Source: Drosophila pseudoobscura (lineage: Eukaryota; Arthropoda; Insecta; Diptera; Drosophilidae). Taken from it: a stretch of DNA of 64,000 nucleotides. A program made the position numbers and the translations under genes. Below the pieces are notes generated by a model. The model was not told the DNA's origin. It saw only the letters and a program-made list of their open reading frames with translations, and did no database searches. Of the stretch, positions 13,565 through 24,443 are shown piece by piece. Position 1 is the stretch's first letter. Each line of letters starts with the position of its first letter. Where the stretch lies: NCBI RefSeq assembly GCF_009870125.1, contig NC_046680.1:18371501-18435500 (forward strand), given 5' to 3'.

Positions 13565-16500
13565 CGTGTGAAATATTCCAACTGTTATGGCAGCACCCCA
13601 ATATTGTCAACAGGCCTGCAGCAAAAGCAGTAGGCGATGCCGGAAAAACGGTGGAAAACCAGCACGAGCAGGTAGTCAACACATGTCGTTCCACGAGCAG
13701 ATGCGTGAGAAATCTTTGATATGGGAAAACGATCCTTTTCTTTGTGGGAAAATTTCGAGAGATGATGGTTTCTTGTAGTCGTTTTTTATCGTGTGAAAAT
13801 GTTGAAATCTTTGTCAAATTTGTTGAAATAACGACCAGGAGATCAGAAATGCTCGGAGGAGGAGGTCAGCATGAGCCAGTGAGATTGGAGAATAAGGATC
13901 CTGACCCAGAAGAATATGTCCTTGCTCAAGACGAGAGTGCAGCTGCGAGAAAGAGCTCAAAAGTCTTTGGAACGTGTGCATTTGTCCACCTCGGTAGAAC
14001 CGCAGAACAGGTGATCAGCGGTTTTAGTAGCTGAAACCGAAAAGAATTGTAGAATTCTACCTGTTTGTAGGCTTAGAAAATGCAGCAGGCCGTAGCCATT
14101 GAATTCGATCTTCCACATAAAAAACGAAGTCATAAAAGTGATTCTTGGGTATTCGTAAAAAACGTGGACAAAGAATGTCGTTTGCAGCCGGAGCAGGTGT
14201 GGGAAAAATCTCCATCTGCCTGTTGATCCTAAGCCACTCCGCAGCGTGTGAATTTTCCAGATCACTTGTGGAAATTGAAAACTTTTCTACCAGGCCAACA
14301 GCACGAAGAGCAGCACAAGCCATAGAATTTTCCAAAAAGATCGTTCTACCTGTAGACAGTGCCTGGGAAACGGCAGCTGGAACCGAGCACACGATACAGC
14401 GATTACCATTTTCCGGCAACCTGTTGCTTTTGAAAAGAGATCCCCTCCCCTTTCCCATAGATGCATTTTCCAAAAAACGGTTCCTTAAAAAATCCAAAAA
14501 TAATTGTGAATTTCAGCGGGAGCAGCTGCGTGGGAAAATGTCCTCTGTCCGTCGATTCTACACAAGGATCGTGTGAATTTTCCAGCATTATCGGGGAGAT
14601 GAAAAACTTACATACCAGGCCAGCAGGAAGCAGAGTATATGTCGACAAAGAATTTTCCGAAAATGGTTCTACCTGCTGTCGGGCCTGGGAAAATGCAGCT
14701 GGAACGAAGTGCACGATGGAGGGATTTTAATTTTCCGGCAACCTGTGGCATGGGAAAAGGATCCTCCTCTTTTTTTCAAGAATTCGTTTTAAAAAACGAT
14801 CCATTAAAAACATTGGAGAAATGACGAGCTGGCTGTGGGAAAATTGTGCTCTGCTTGCTGATCCTCTCGAAAATCGTCCTGATCGTGTGAATTTTCCAGC
14901 CTAATCGTGGAAATGGAGAATTTGTTCATCAGGAAATCAGAAATAACAGTAGCAAACCGAATGCATTTTCCTAAAAGGTCCCTATCTGTACTCGAAGCCT
15001 GGGAAAATGCAGCTGGAAAAGAGCACACGCTTTTCCGACAACCTGTGGCTTAAAAAAAGGAACCTCCTCCTTTTTCATAATGAAATGCATTCCTTGTAAA
15101 TCTGTTATTTAAAGAAAATTAAGAAGGATGCGCCGTTGTGGCCAAAGATCTCTAAAATGATTCTACCTGCTGGAAGGGTCTGAAAAATGCAGCCTGAAAG
15201 AAGCACGGGACAATACGAATAATAAATGGCTTGGGAAAGGGATCGTCCCTTTATTTAAGTGAAAACCGATCCAACAGCTCAAAACTGCAACCGAAGTTCC
15301 TTCGAGTCGTGTGAAATTTTCCATCGCTTAGCAGATCGGGAAAACTCAAGGAATAGGCGAACAGGGATTTACATAGGATAACTTTTCCCAATATTCTCTA
15401 CCTGTTGATAGCCTGGGAAAATGCTCTATAGACCATGATCATTGCTCCCAATTTTCATGGGAAACCGATCGTCACAAAAGCTACGTGGGAAATTATCTTA
15501 TATTCAAGCAGTTCAAAGATCTCAAGCGTGTGAAAAATCAGTCAACTCTTTCATGGATGAGTGAAAATGCCACCAGGAAAACAGAAAATATAGTAAGAGT
15601 GCTTGGCATGCTGCACCCAACACAGATTCTACCTGGGAGACCAAGAATAAGAGATCAACAGGCATTCGGCGTTGCCTGGGAAAATCTTTGAAGCGCACGT
15701 TCTATTGAGTTTCAAATGTCATGGATTAAATCACGTGGGAAACTGTCTCAAGTGGTTGTAAAATTCGACAATTAGCGAATGGGCAAACAGAAATATAAAT
15801 AAGGCTCTCTTACCAGAGATCCTGCTTGTTACGAGGATCTCCACCGGAAGCAGGTTCATTTCCTCCGGAAACGGCGATCCCTAGCAGGAAATTGATTTTG
15901 TTGCCACTCGAAATTGCATTTCCTCAAACCGGAAATTGATTTATAATCTTACATTTCCAATTTCCTGTACAGCTTCCGTTCTTTTTTCCAACAAATAAAT
16001 ATTGATATTTGACCGATGTTTTTTGGGCGTTTTTTAATGTGATTTCCTGGAAGGACGCGCCCAGGCAGGCGTGAGAATGTTTCGGCTTAATTAGGCTGCT
16101 TCTACTAGGGAAACAGAAACCTCAAAGCAATGATTCCTTGTATTCCTTTTTACAGGATAAACGCCACGTGATATATGAAACCTTACCAAAATCTTTGACT
16201 TTTGTATGGGTTCGTTCCATGGAGTTTTTTCTTTATTCTTAAGATGATCTTGCCTGGTGCTAAAAGATGCCGTGAGAACATTGTCGAATAGTGGAATACA
16301 AAATTAGTTTTGGGTATCAGGCCTGCAGAGCAGTAGAGAAAGCGAATGATATTTTGCAGGATGCTTTAAGGATTCTGATATGCAAATTCGATCAAACAAG
16401 CATCCTATCGATTAAAATTGCTAACAGGCACACAGTTTTGCCAGCAAGCAATCACATACAATTTCGTCTTACCTTTCCAAGGCTTCCCCACCTTTCTTCC

Positions 16501-17724
16501 TACCTGTGGAGGAACGGCAAGGTAAGAGGTTGCCAAAATAAAAGAAAAAACAAAAAAACTACCACCAAACTATTGAGTTACAGGCACATCGTGCCATGAG
16601 ACGTTTCCAACCCTGAGGTTATTAGTTATCCAAACAAAAACTGTCTTGAGCGTTACCAGGACAACAGCAATCCTAGAGGGAGCCAAGATATTGCGGGCTT
16701 TCCTTACTCTGAGGGATGTTTCTCAGATGAAATGCAAAAGGAACACATGGAAGTCTCCAGGTCGTGAAATGTCTCGGGTTCTATTAGGCGAACAGCGAGA
16801 CGTGGCAGCGTTTGGCATGCCAACATCTTCAGGTCGTTTGTGTGCCCAAGAGGGTTGAAAGTGTCAGTGTTTTTAAGCGGCTTACAGAAAAGCCAAGGCA
16901 AGATCTTGCGGCGATCTCTTCAAGATCACTGGGCCATCATCATCATTAGTGTGGTGGGCGTTCCAGGCTGGGGAATCCTTACACAGCAGGTAACATTCCT
17001 TCCCTCAAGCGTGAGAATTTCAATCAAATTCTGTTGATCTTTCAGCAGGCGAACAGAAGAGACGACAGCATGCTTCCCTCCCCACCCTCCTCTCGCTTTA
17101 CGCACAGAGCGTGTGAAACGGAGACCCACAAGAAAAAAACGAACAAATAAACCGAAAAAAAAGACCTAAAAAGTTGCACGAGGATCGCGTGGGAATAAAT
17201 ACTGGCCAAGAATGTAACGTATAATAAGGGATCCCTCTATTCCCCCTCCCTCACTCACTCTCCTTCACCATCGCTGCCTCTCGCTTGCTCGCACCTAAAT
17301 GATATGCACAGGCTTAAATTAGTTGTTAATTGTCTGCTGTCCCTCTCCCGTTTTGGCATGTGCTCGCGTGAGAACTTTCCAGCCGTCGACTGGAAAACGG
17401 AACAGGCGAACAGCAACGGCAGCGAGTGGATTCCAGTTCTTCGGCTTCGCTGGAGTGTTTTTTTCTCTCTCTCCTCCTCCTTTTCTCTTTCTTGCCTTCA
17501 TGCTTTGCCGTTGCTTTTGTTGTTGCTCTTAACGAGATCCTCGGCTGCCTGCCGACTGATCGTTACGTTAAACGGATGTGGACTGCATCTGTGTGTCTCT
17601 GTGTGAGCATGTGTTTGAGGGTTTTATTTGCTGCTGAGGGTTTCGTGGTGGGAAATTCTTGGCCCAAAGCCGTTACAAGGCGAAATTCAGCTACAAAAAA
17701 TGCACGTTGAATTGATCGTGAGAA
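13565..17724 (+). promoter_or_regulatory. Dense cluster of Su(H)-type sites (YGTGDGAA)
   Basis: There are 21 forward-strand matches to the Su(H)/CSL consensus YGTGDGAA, starting at 13565, 13704, 13743, 13790, 14198, 14245, 14529, 14570, 14834, 14884, 15308, 15484, 15527, 15734, 16070, 16271, 17010, 17110, 17188, 17367 and 17717. Equal-base expectation is about 0.4 on one strand in this length. Many form doublets 41-50 bases apart, the first being (C/T)GTGGGAA and the second CGTGTGAA. Two doublets carry a proneural-type E-box directly before the first site (GCAGGTG at 14193, GCAGCTG at 14522). The strand bias follows from tandem duplication. Binding is inferred from consensus only. Confidence 0.5.
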
Positions 17725-19251
17725 CTTTTCATGTTGACATAAAGATGAACATCAGGCAAACAGAACTTGAATAAAGGTTGTCTGTCGTTGTTGTATTGCA
17801 ATGCATTGAAACTCTGGCAGGTCATGCATATTTGGAGGTACTATCCATATATCTATCTATCTTTCTATGGTGAATGCATAAACTTCAAACAATCTTAGTT
17901 CTTTAAAGGAAATATGATTTTTATAGCAGTAAAAGTGTTGCCCAACCACCAGACCAAAGAAGCCACAAAAACCAGCAATCATCTGCCCCTTTCCCTTTCC
18001 ACACTGATTCAAATTTGACTTCAACCACCGCCACCAATAAGAACTGAACGAAAACCAAAGTAACTTCATTTCCAAAAAAAACATCTTTTCACCCTACTCC
18101 AAGCCCTGCCGGCCTGTTCAGCCTCAAGACATTTACAAGCATCAAATTACACAAGAGAGACCTAAAGAAAGTGCGGCACGTGCCACACAAGCAACCCCAA
18201 GAACTGTTCAGAAATAGTTCCCGACTCCGTTGCTGCGTTACTTGCTGCGGCTGCCTGCGACCCTGTCACTTTGACAGCCAATTAGCGATCATCAGCAAAG
18301 ATTATCAACTGGAAAATTATGGGGTCTCAAATTACAATGTGCTCGAGAGACACGCCCACCGACGACCGACACTCTCTGACAGCCTGTTGCATGGATCGGC
18401 AGCGAACTGTGCCCCAAAGTGGAAGATGACAGGGCAATGGTACTGACAGTAGAAACACGATCATCGCGGGGATCGTTGTGGGTATGTACATATGTTGAAC
18501 AACTTAATGAACCCTGATGTTTGTCACGATAATTTCATGTTTTTGAATAGGCTCGCAGCAAAGACAGGCCGAGAACAGACAGTCTGAGAAACCACCACCA
18601 AGTCCGGATCCAGATCCAGACGCAGCCCAAGACCAAGACCAAGAGGGTCTTAATGGACTCAGACACGCATCGAATTACAATTATGATTGAGCTCAAGAAC
18701 CATTGAAGCGACGAGAAGTGGCGACCACTCCTTGTGGCCTCTGAGGCCCTAGTCCAATTTCACGCCGTATTAAAATGAACAGGAAATGGTTACAAATTGT
18801 TATGCAAATTGCCCGTTTCCCAGCACAAAAAGAGTTTAAAAAGTATAGCAAACGAACAGGAGAGCAGGACGAAACAGGAAGGACCTAAGCAAACTTCTGG
18901 AATGTTAAGGAAGCAAGGACCCTTTCGTGTTCATTCTGCTGGCCTGTTCAAAATCAATTAGCAAAGCAAACAAACAACTCATCCATCAAACGCTGCCTGG
19001 GTCGCCTGTCGAGTGGCTTTTGTTCGCCAGCCCGACTTCCAGGAATACACAAATCCCTGGGGCACCGCCTGCGGTTTAAAGTGCAATCAAGCCGAACCAC
19101 TCGATTAGGAGAACAGCACACGCAGCAGATCAGGCGAGTTATTCAGCCGAGATTGCGGCATGGAACTAGGGTCCTCATCTACCTGACTGGGAAAATATCT
19201 ACCTGCGTTCGGTTGGTGAGTTATGAGGCGACGACAGTTAGTAGATTCTGT

Positions 19252-19390
19252 TCCCCTATTCGAATGATACAGATTTAAGCCTTTGGCGCTTTTGTCTTCG
19301 AGGGATTTGCGGTCACCAAGACCCCTGGATCGACACGCACAGATCGCTAAAGAGTTAAAGGTCACAAAACTAAAGCATTCGAATAGGGCA
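19252..19390 (+). repeat. Imperfect inverted repeat, copy 1
   Basis: CCCTATTCGAATG at the left is matched by CATTCGAATAGGG at the right. Pairing continues loosely inward over about 35 bases, with AAAGAGTTAAAGGTCAC in the right arm. The loop is roughly 65 bases. Confidence 0.65.
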
Positions 19391-20135
19391 GCATAGAAAG
19401 AAGTAGGAGAAGAGCTGCGTGGGAAGCCCCTGCTAGACCATTGTTTGCCTAATCCCAATGATCATAAATCATAATTAGAAAATCACTGAATCATGCATAA
19501 AGTGTAGCAAACGAACAGGTGAACAGTTCTGGGAGCAAGGCGCTCGCGACTCCAGTTCCAACTCAAAGAACTCGCAGCATCCATTCGAGTCATGCAGCAG
19601 CATCATTATCGAGCATCCAATTATCTCTCTCCCTCTCTACATGATTGCCACTGATGCGCATCGATGCATAATTTTCGAACAGGTTCTCAGCATCCACGGA
19701 GAGGAGTCTGGAGAGGAGTGAAGTGATGCTCAGGCAGGTAGGCGGCATCTCTTGATGAAAGGAAATCATTAAAGAGCAGCCATGTGTATCGAAGGAACAG
19801 GCTTACAATAATTTCAGGCGGAAGATCAGGCTCAGCTGGAGATCTCTGCTGCCCAAAAGGTCAGAGGCAGAATGGCCATATGAACAAATCATTAGGTGAA
19901 AATGATAGATGAAAATCAATGAAGCGTGACCAAGATCACAAAAACCAACAGGTTGACAGGAAGAAAAAGCAGTGTAAAACTGTTTCTGAAGATCACCTGC
20001 AGCATCACCTGTGGTCAGTGAAGCGTTAAGAACTGGTTCAAGCGAACAGGGTTTCAAAGGTTCTAGCTGGGCCATTATGGCAGAAGGTCTCGGGCAGGAC
20101 TTGACCTATTAATAATCGACCTATTACAATCGTTG

Positions 20136-20292
20136 TTCCCCTATTCGAATGCTACAGTTTAAGGCATGTTAACCCTTTATATTCTAAAGGTCTATGTATT
20201 TATGGGTGAATGATGTAATAGTGTCATCCAATGATGCCAGAGAACAATGGGAAAAGAGTTAAAGGTCACGAAACTGTAGCATTCGAACAGGC
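20136..20292 (+). repeat. Imperfect inverted repeat, copy 2
   Basis: TTCGAATGCTACAGTTT at the left pairs perfectly with AAACTGTAGCATTCGAA at the right. Flanking bases continue the arms to about 38, with a loop near 75 bases. Both arms resemble those of the copy near 19.3 kb, about 885 bases away, so the hairpin was duplicated as a unit. Confidence 0.7.
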
Positions 20293-20654
20293 TCACAGAA
20301 TTTTTGAGTAGGAAACTAATCTTGGAAAAACTAATGTGTGTACCTCAAAAATGTGGGCGAACCAGGCCTTCTACCTGCTAATCCCTAAGAACCAATCGTG
20401 AAAATTCAGTGAGTCGTGACCAAAACGGATTAAGAAACCAGGCCAACATCAAAACCAGATGCGAGACATTTGGGAAAACAGCGAAAAGGCCAAAGGGCAT
20501 GGAAAATATTGATCTCAGTTCCGGGGAAAATCAATGAAGCATGACCAAAGAGATCAAACGAACAGAATGTCAGAAACCGCAGCCTGATCTCAGAGAAAAT
20601 AAAATGCATCCCCAGGGAGTGATCATTTTCTAATTCTATTACGAGTCCATTCAG

Positions 20655-21400
20655 AAGATCACTGGAGCGTGACCAAGTTGAACAGGCTCTCAAAGTTTAG
20701 AGTAGGTGATAAAGAAAAAAACTGCATCCAGCATCCCAAATGGGAATTGAGCCTGAGATCTAATGCACCAGGAATCCACTTATAAGATCACTGGAGCGTG
20801 GGCTATTTTGAACAGGCTGTCATCGCTAACAGTAGGAGGGAAACTACAGCCAGCATTCCAAATCGAAACAAAAATAATCAGCCAACCAATCATAGAAACG
20901 CACCCAAAACACGCACCCATTGAATTCCCACAATCAACCGTTAAATATAGCCCGTATACACGCAGTAGGGGTCCAACAACCATCTGAGAACTTCATACAG
21001 CATCCAGAAAATGCAATCTGTGAGAGAGCATCCTCTAAGATCACTGGAGCGTAAGCCAGCCGAACAGGGTGACAAAATTCACAATAGGGATCAAAAGAAC
21101 ATTTGAAAAACGCAACCAGCATCCCATGGAAGATGCAATTCAGAAGATCACTGAAGCGTGGCCAATCCGAACAGGTTCACACAATTGATAGTAGGAGAGA
21201 ACCGCATCCCAAAACCGGTGACCCACAGCCTGTGACCTGTCTAATTTCTTCCGGTTCCATTGTGAAGATCACTGGAGCGTGGCCAAACCGAACAGGCTGG
21301 CATGTTTACCAGTAGAGAGAAAACTGCATCCAGCATCCCACACAAAAACGCACTCAGCCAATCATAGAAACGAACCCGAAGCACACATGCATGCATCCAT
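20655..21400 (+). repeat. Sub-array of about 125-bp units (GATCACTGGAGCGTG)
   Basis: AAGATCACTGGAGCGTG-type words start at 20655, 20784, 21037, 21144 and 21265, each followed about 10 bases later by GAACAGG and then by GTAGG and GCATCCAGCATCCCA. A higher-order duplication is also visible: CCAATCATAGAAACG followed by (G)TTAAATATA occurs near 20887 and again near 21358. Looser copies of the unit reach back to about 19480. Confidence 0.75.
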
Positions 21401-22284
21401 ATAAAAATCCCACATCCATTTGTTAAATATAACCCAAGCCCAAGGGCTGTGGTCCAAAACTACCTGCAGCTGCAGTGGGAAAAATCTTCAGACTGCACTC
21501 GGATGCATCGGATGCATCGGAGTTGCGGCTGCACTCTGCTGTTCGCCTGTTCAAAGGTTACACTCGGATGCACTTCGACAATGCACGACGATGATCATTG
21601 CATGTGTGGGAGGAGCTGAGCAGATGAAAAGCGCCAGCCCTGATGAAGATCACTCCACACAGACACGCTTATACAATGGCCACCAGTCCCAACGAAACAC
21701 CCGCGGATGTACGTACTCCTGCTCGCAAAAGAGTTGAATGATGCAAATGTGTAGCACTTCAACAGGCAAACAGAAACCGAAGAAGCGCCTACACTCACTC
21801 GCGGAAGTACAGCATCGGTATAGCATCCCATCCCGCATATGTACATAAGTACATATTCCCGAAAGGGTTGGCGTTGTCTGCATGCAAATGTGTAGCATTT
21901 CAACAGGTCAACAGCAGTGTCAGAAGGCCACCTCCAGCTAAGTGTAACCAAATCTAGGCAGCAGGTAGCACCCGATCTACACATAGACCAACCATCTTCT
22001 ACCATCACAGAACTTCTGTGGCCCTGGCTCGAACTCAAAACCCAAAACAAACGAGAAAATACTAAACAAATAATGAAATTGGTCATGCCCCATGGGGGTC
22101 CCCTCTCTCGCACTCACTCTCCCAACAGTTCTCGATCGTGATTTTGGGGGAAAAACTGTAGCATTTCAATAGGGTACCAGAAATAGAAGAGCCATGAAAC
22201 CATGGTGGTAAATCTGAAAGAAAATCCCAAAACGATCTAGCAGGTAGTCGGTGGGAAAGTGGAAAGTTGGAACATGCGTTGTGT

Positions 22285-23372
22285 TGTGCGTTTACTGCCC
22301 GCACGCACTGTGCGCCTAGTGAATTTCAATTAGTTAAACAAACAAATTGTTGCTCAACATTTACCACACTTTTACAAAATTATTGACTTTCCAGAAAGAG
22401 CATTAGGGTGGAGTGGCCAGAGTGGGCGTGCCAGCTGCGATCGTGTCTTTCTTTTCACTTAACAATAGACCCGAAAACGAGAGAAAAGAAAATTTTCCCA
22501 GACCATGCAACGAGGCGTTGAAAATCGCGGCTCCGACGCATCGGCTGGTGCCAGCGTCTGTTCGCCCAGTCGTCTGTTACACTTGGTTACACTCTGGGGT
22601 CGATGGGAACTGTAGGATGCTGCAGGGCCCTAGGTCACCGAGCAGCGGCAGTCGTTGTCTCGCTTCGCCGCATGGCAGTGCGTACGCGTGGGCGAACTAG
22701 TGGCGGGAAATGCTGGAAGCGGAACGAGATCGTTGCTGGGTTTTGTGTGCGCCTGCTACAAATCAAGACCTTGGCTCCAAATCGATCTTACTCACGACGT
22801 GGAGGGGCCCCTGCATTGAGGCGGCCCCCAAAACGTCTTGAGATCGTCTATGGTTAGGAGTATGTATTTAAATTTTCGTGTGGCGCATTGTCTGTCTTCC
22901 TATCATTTTCTCTGCTTGCCTAATCGTTTTCAAGACCTTTGACTTTCGATTTCGTTGAAGACCTTCCCCAAGACCTTGGATTCTCCGCCCGCTCAAAAAT
23001 GTTGACACTTTGGCACGAGAAATTAATCATAATTTTGATGGAAATTACAAAAATATCAGATGTCTGGGCACAGGGCATCAGAAACGTGAACGAGTAGCCG
23101 CGGGCGTGCGGTATGGTATGGTCAAGTGATTGCTGCACTTTTACAGCTGTAACTCTGTGGTCGTCTCGCTTGCTCTCTCATTCTTATCGCTGTGACGTCG
23201 CTGGAAAATGGAAAGGGCAATGGCAAGTGAGTTCTTTCCCTCTCTCCTCTCACGCTTTGGAATGCTTGGGAGAGCTGTTTATTTGTTTACTTCTCGTTCT
23301 GTTATCTCACAGTTTCTTTTCTGTTCTATTTCTGCTTCATGGGATGATGATCGCAAAGGGCGGAATCGAGAA
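22285..23372. other. Noncoding interval between the array and the Ldh-like gene
   Basis: No supported gene. There is a GTTACAC-containing patch near 22575 that resembles one at 21555 inside the array, so degraded array sequence may continue. The rest holds CT-rich tracts and the 3' flank of the Ldh-like gene. Confidence 0.5.
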
Positions 23373-24443
23373 TCACCATTTCAACGAGCACTGGGCCTCC
23401 AGCAGAGTATCAGCAGATTTCAACAACTTTTTACGCTCATCTTCGTTTAGTGGCAGCTCCAAAATGTGGCTAATTCCGCTGGCCGTGACTCGACAAGGTA
23501 CAGAGAGTACCACACTGTCCTTTAGACCGTAGAGTCCCTTCACATCTGTCCCCACGCAACAGACTTGACCGGTATTCTCCACCATGCATTTGACAACATC
23601 TGAGGCAGTCAGCCCCACGGCCCAGTTAGTATAGCCCTTGGCCTTACTAACGTGCACACCTGCATTGAGGATGCCATCCATGAGATCGGACCACTTCTCC
23701 TGGTCCTTGTCCGTGCCCAAATCCTTCACGACGTCGCTCAGTCGAATCCCACCTACCGTGACACTAGACCAAACGGGCACAGCACTACTACCATGCTCTC
23801 CTATTATATAGGCGTTGACTGCCGATGTGGGAACCTTAAGACGCTTCGCGATTAGGTAGCGAAAGCGGGCAGTGTCCAGGTGGCAGCCGGTAGTGAAGCA
23901 ACGATGCTTCTCCAGGTTTCCGATGCGCTGCACAGCAAAGGTCATAACATCGGCTGGATTGCAGATGATAATGAAAATCGCCTTGGGACTCAATTCGACC
24001 AGCTTGGGTACTACAGACTTCAGAATCACAACCGTTTTATGCATAACGTCCAGACGAGATCGGGTTTTGCCTGATGGCCTCGCTCCCGCTGTAATAATGA
24101 TAACATCCGAATTCTTGGTACGATTTCCATCACCACAGGCTTCGACAATCGGATTGCCCAAGAAGGCAGACCCATGTGAGAAATCCAACGCTTCCGCCGT
24201 GGCCAAGTCGTATTTCACATCAAGGATCACCAGATGCTTGGTAAGGTTACGCGCCAAAAGAAATGCTGCAACTGCCGCTCCGACCTGGCCCGATCCAACC
24301 ACGGTTATCTTAAGCGAAGGCTTTGGCTTGAAACAGTCCAGCGGCTTCATCACTTTGTTAAATGAAGAGGCTGGACGTATCAACTGGTTGCCAAATCCAT
24401 CCAAACTTGTCAACAGCCGGCGCATCCACAAAATGGACATCAT
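23373..24443 (-). CDS. Lactate-dehydrogenase-like NAD-dependent 2-hydroxyacid dehydrogenase
   Basis: An intronless gene of 356 residues, starting at ATG ATG at 24443. The Rossmann loop is GSGQVG at about residues 50-55 (GxGxxG kept). CNPAD near 161, LDTARFR near 189 (catalytic Asp and Arg) and GEHGSSAVPVWS near 216 (catalytic His) are present. The mobile substrate loop is unusual: AGARPSGKTRSRL instead of the usual AGARQQEGESRL. It is one residue longer and lacks the Gln that selects pyruvate. The GEHGD Asp is replaced by Ser. About 45 extra N-terminal residues, basic and without acids at first, could be a mitochondrial presequence. It probably matches D. melanogaster CG13334, a diverged Ldh paralogue. 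Substrate is uncertain, and lack of introns suggests an old retrocopy. Confidence 0.9.
   Translation of the reverse strand: MMSILWMRRLLTSLDGFGNQLIRPASSFNKVMKPLDCFKPKPSLKITVVGSGQVGAAVAAFLLARNLTKHLVILDVKYDLATAEALDFSHGSAFLGNPIVEACGDGNRTKNSDVIIITAGARPSGKTRSRLDVMHKTVVILKSVVPKLVELSPKAIFIIICNPADVMTFAVQRIGNLEKHRCFTTGCHLDTARFRYLIAKRLKVPTSAVNAYIIGEHGSSAVPVWSSVTVGGIRLSDVVKDLGTDKDQEKWSDLMDGILNAGVHVSKAKGYTNWAVGLTASDVVKCMVENTGQVCCVGTDVKGLYGLKDSVVLSVPCRVTASGISHILELPLNEDERKKLLKSADTLLEAQCSLKW

Larger units (their letters stand above)
13669..22247. promoter_or_regulatory. Fifteen CAGGTAG/CTACCTG heptamers (Zelda type) across the array
   Basis: CAGGTAG occurs at 13669, 19735, 21962 and 22241. CTACCTG occurs at 14057, 14346, 14669, 15163, 15398, 15629, 16500, 19179, 19199, 20371 and 21460. 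About one match is expected by chance in 8.6 kb. CAGGTAG is the consensus of the early-embryo pioneer factor Zelda. Most copies sit at a fixed place in the repeat unit, so they are not independent gains; the copies near 19.2, 21.96 and 22.24 kb are in other contexts. Confidence 0.45.
13480..22280. repeat. 8.8-kb array of degenerate tandem repeats, candidate lncRNA or regulatory array
   Basis: Core words recur through the whole stretch in the same order and orientation: CGTGTGAATTTTCCA, AGGC(G/C)AACAG, GAATTTTCC, TTCTACCTG and GCCTGGGAAAATGCAGC. In the best-preserved part the word CGTGTGAATTTTCCAG recurs at 14245, 14570 and 14884, and CCTGGGAAAATGCAGC at about 14683 and 14998, a period near 315-325 bp. 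Beyond about 19 kb the unit changes to GATCACTGGAGCGTG(A/G)CCAA followed by GAACAGG, with a period near 125 bp. GTAGCATTTCAACAGG-like words recur at about 19370, 20265, 21752, 21890 and 22158. Open frames are short, overlap on both strands and cross repeat borders. Transcription cannot be judged from sequence alone. Confidence 0.85.

Noticed and set aside
13744-14824. Several 90-145 codon frames in the left half of the array
   Set aside because: They occur on both strands, repeat with the array unit, and have no domain or splice pattern. They are by-products of the repeat.
20655-21400. CRISPR-like array
   Set aside because: Units are imperfect, too long and in a eukaryotic genome; no direct repeats of uniform length with unique spacers.
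13480-22280. snoRNA or tRNA cluster
   Set aside because: I looked for consistent C/D or H/ACA boxes and for A/B boxes with a cloverleaf and did not find them.
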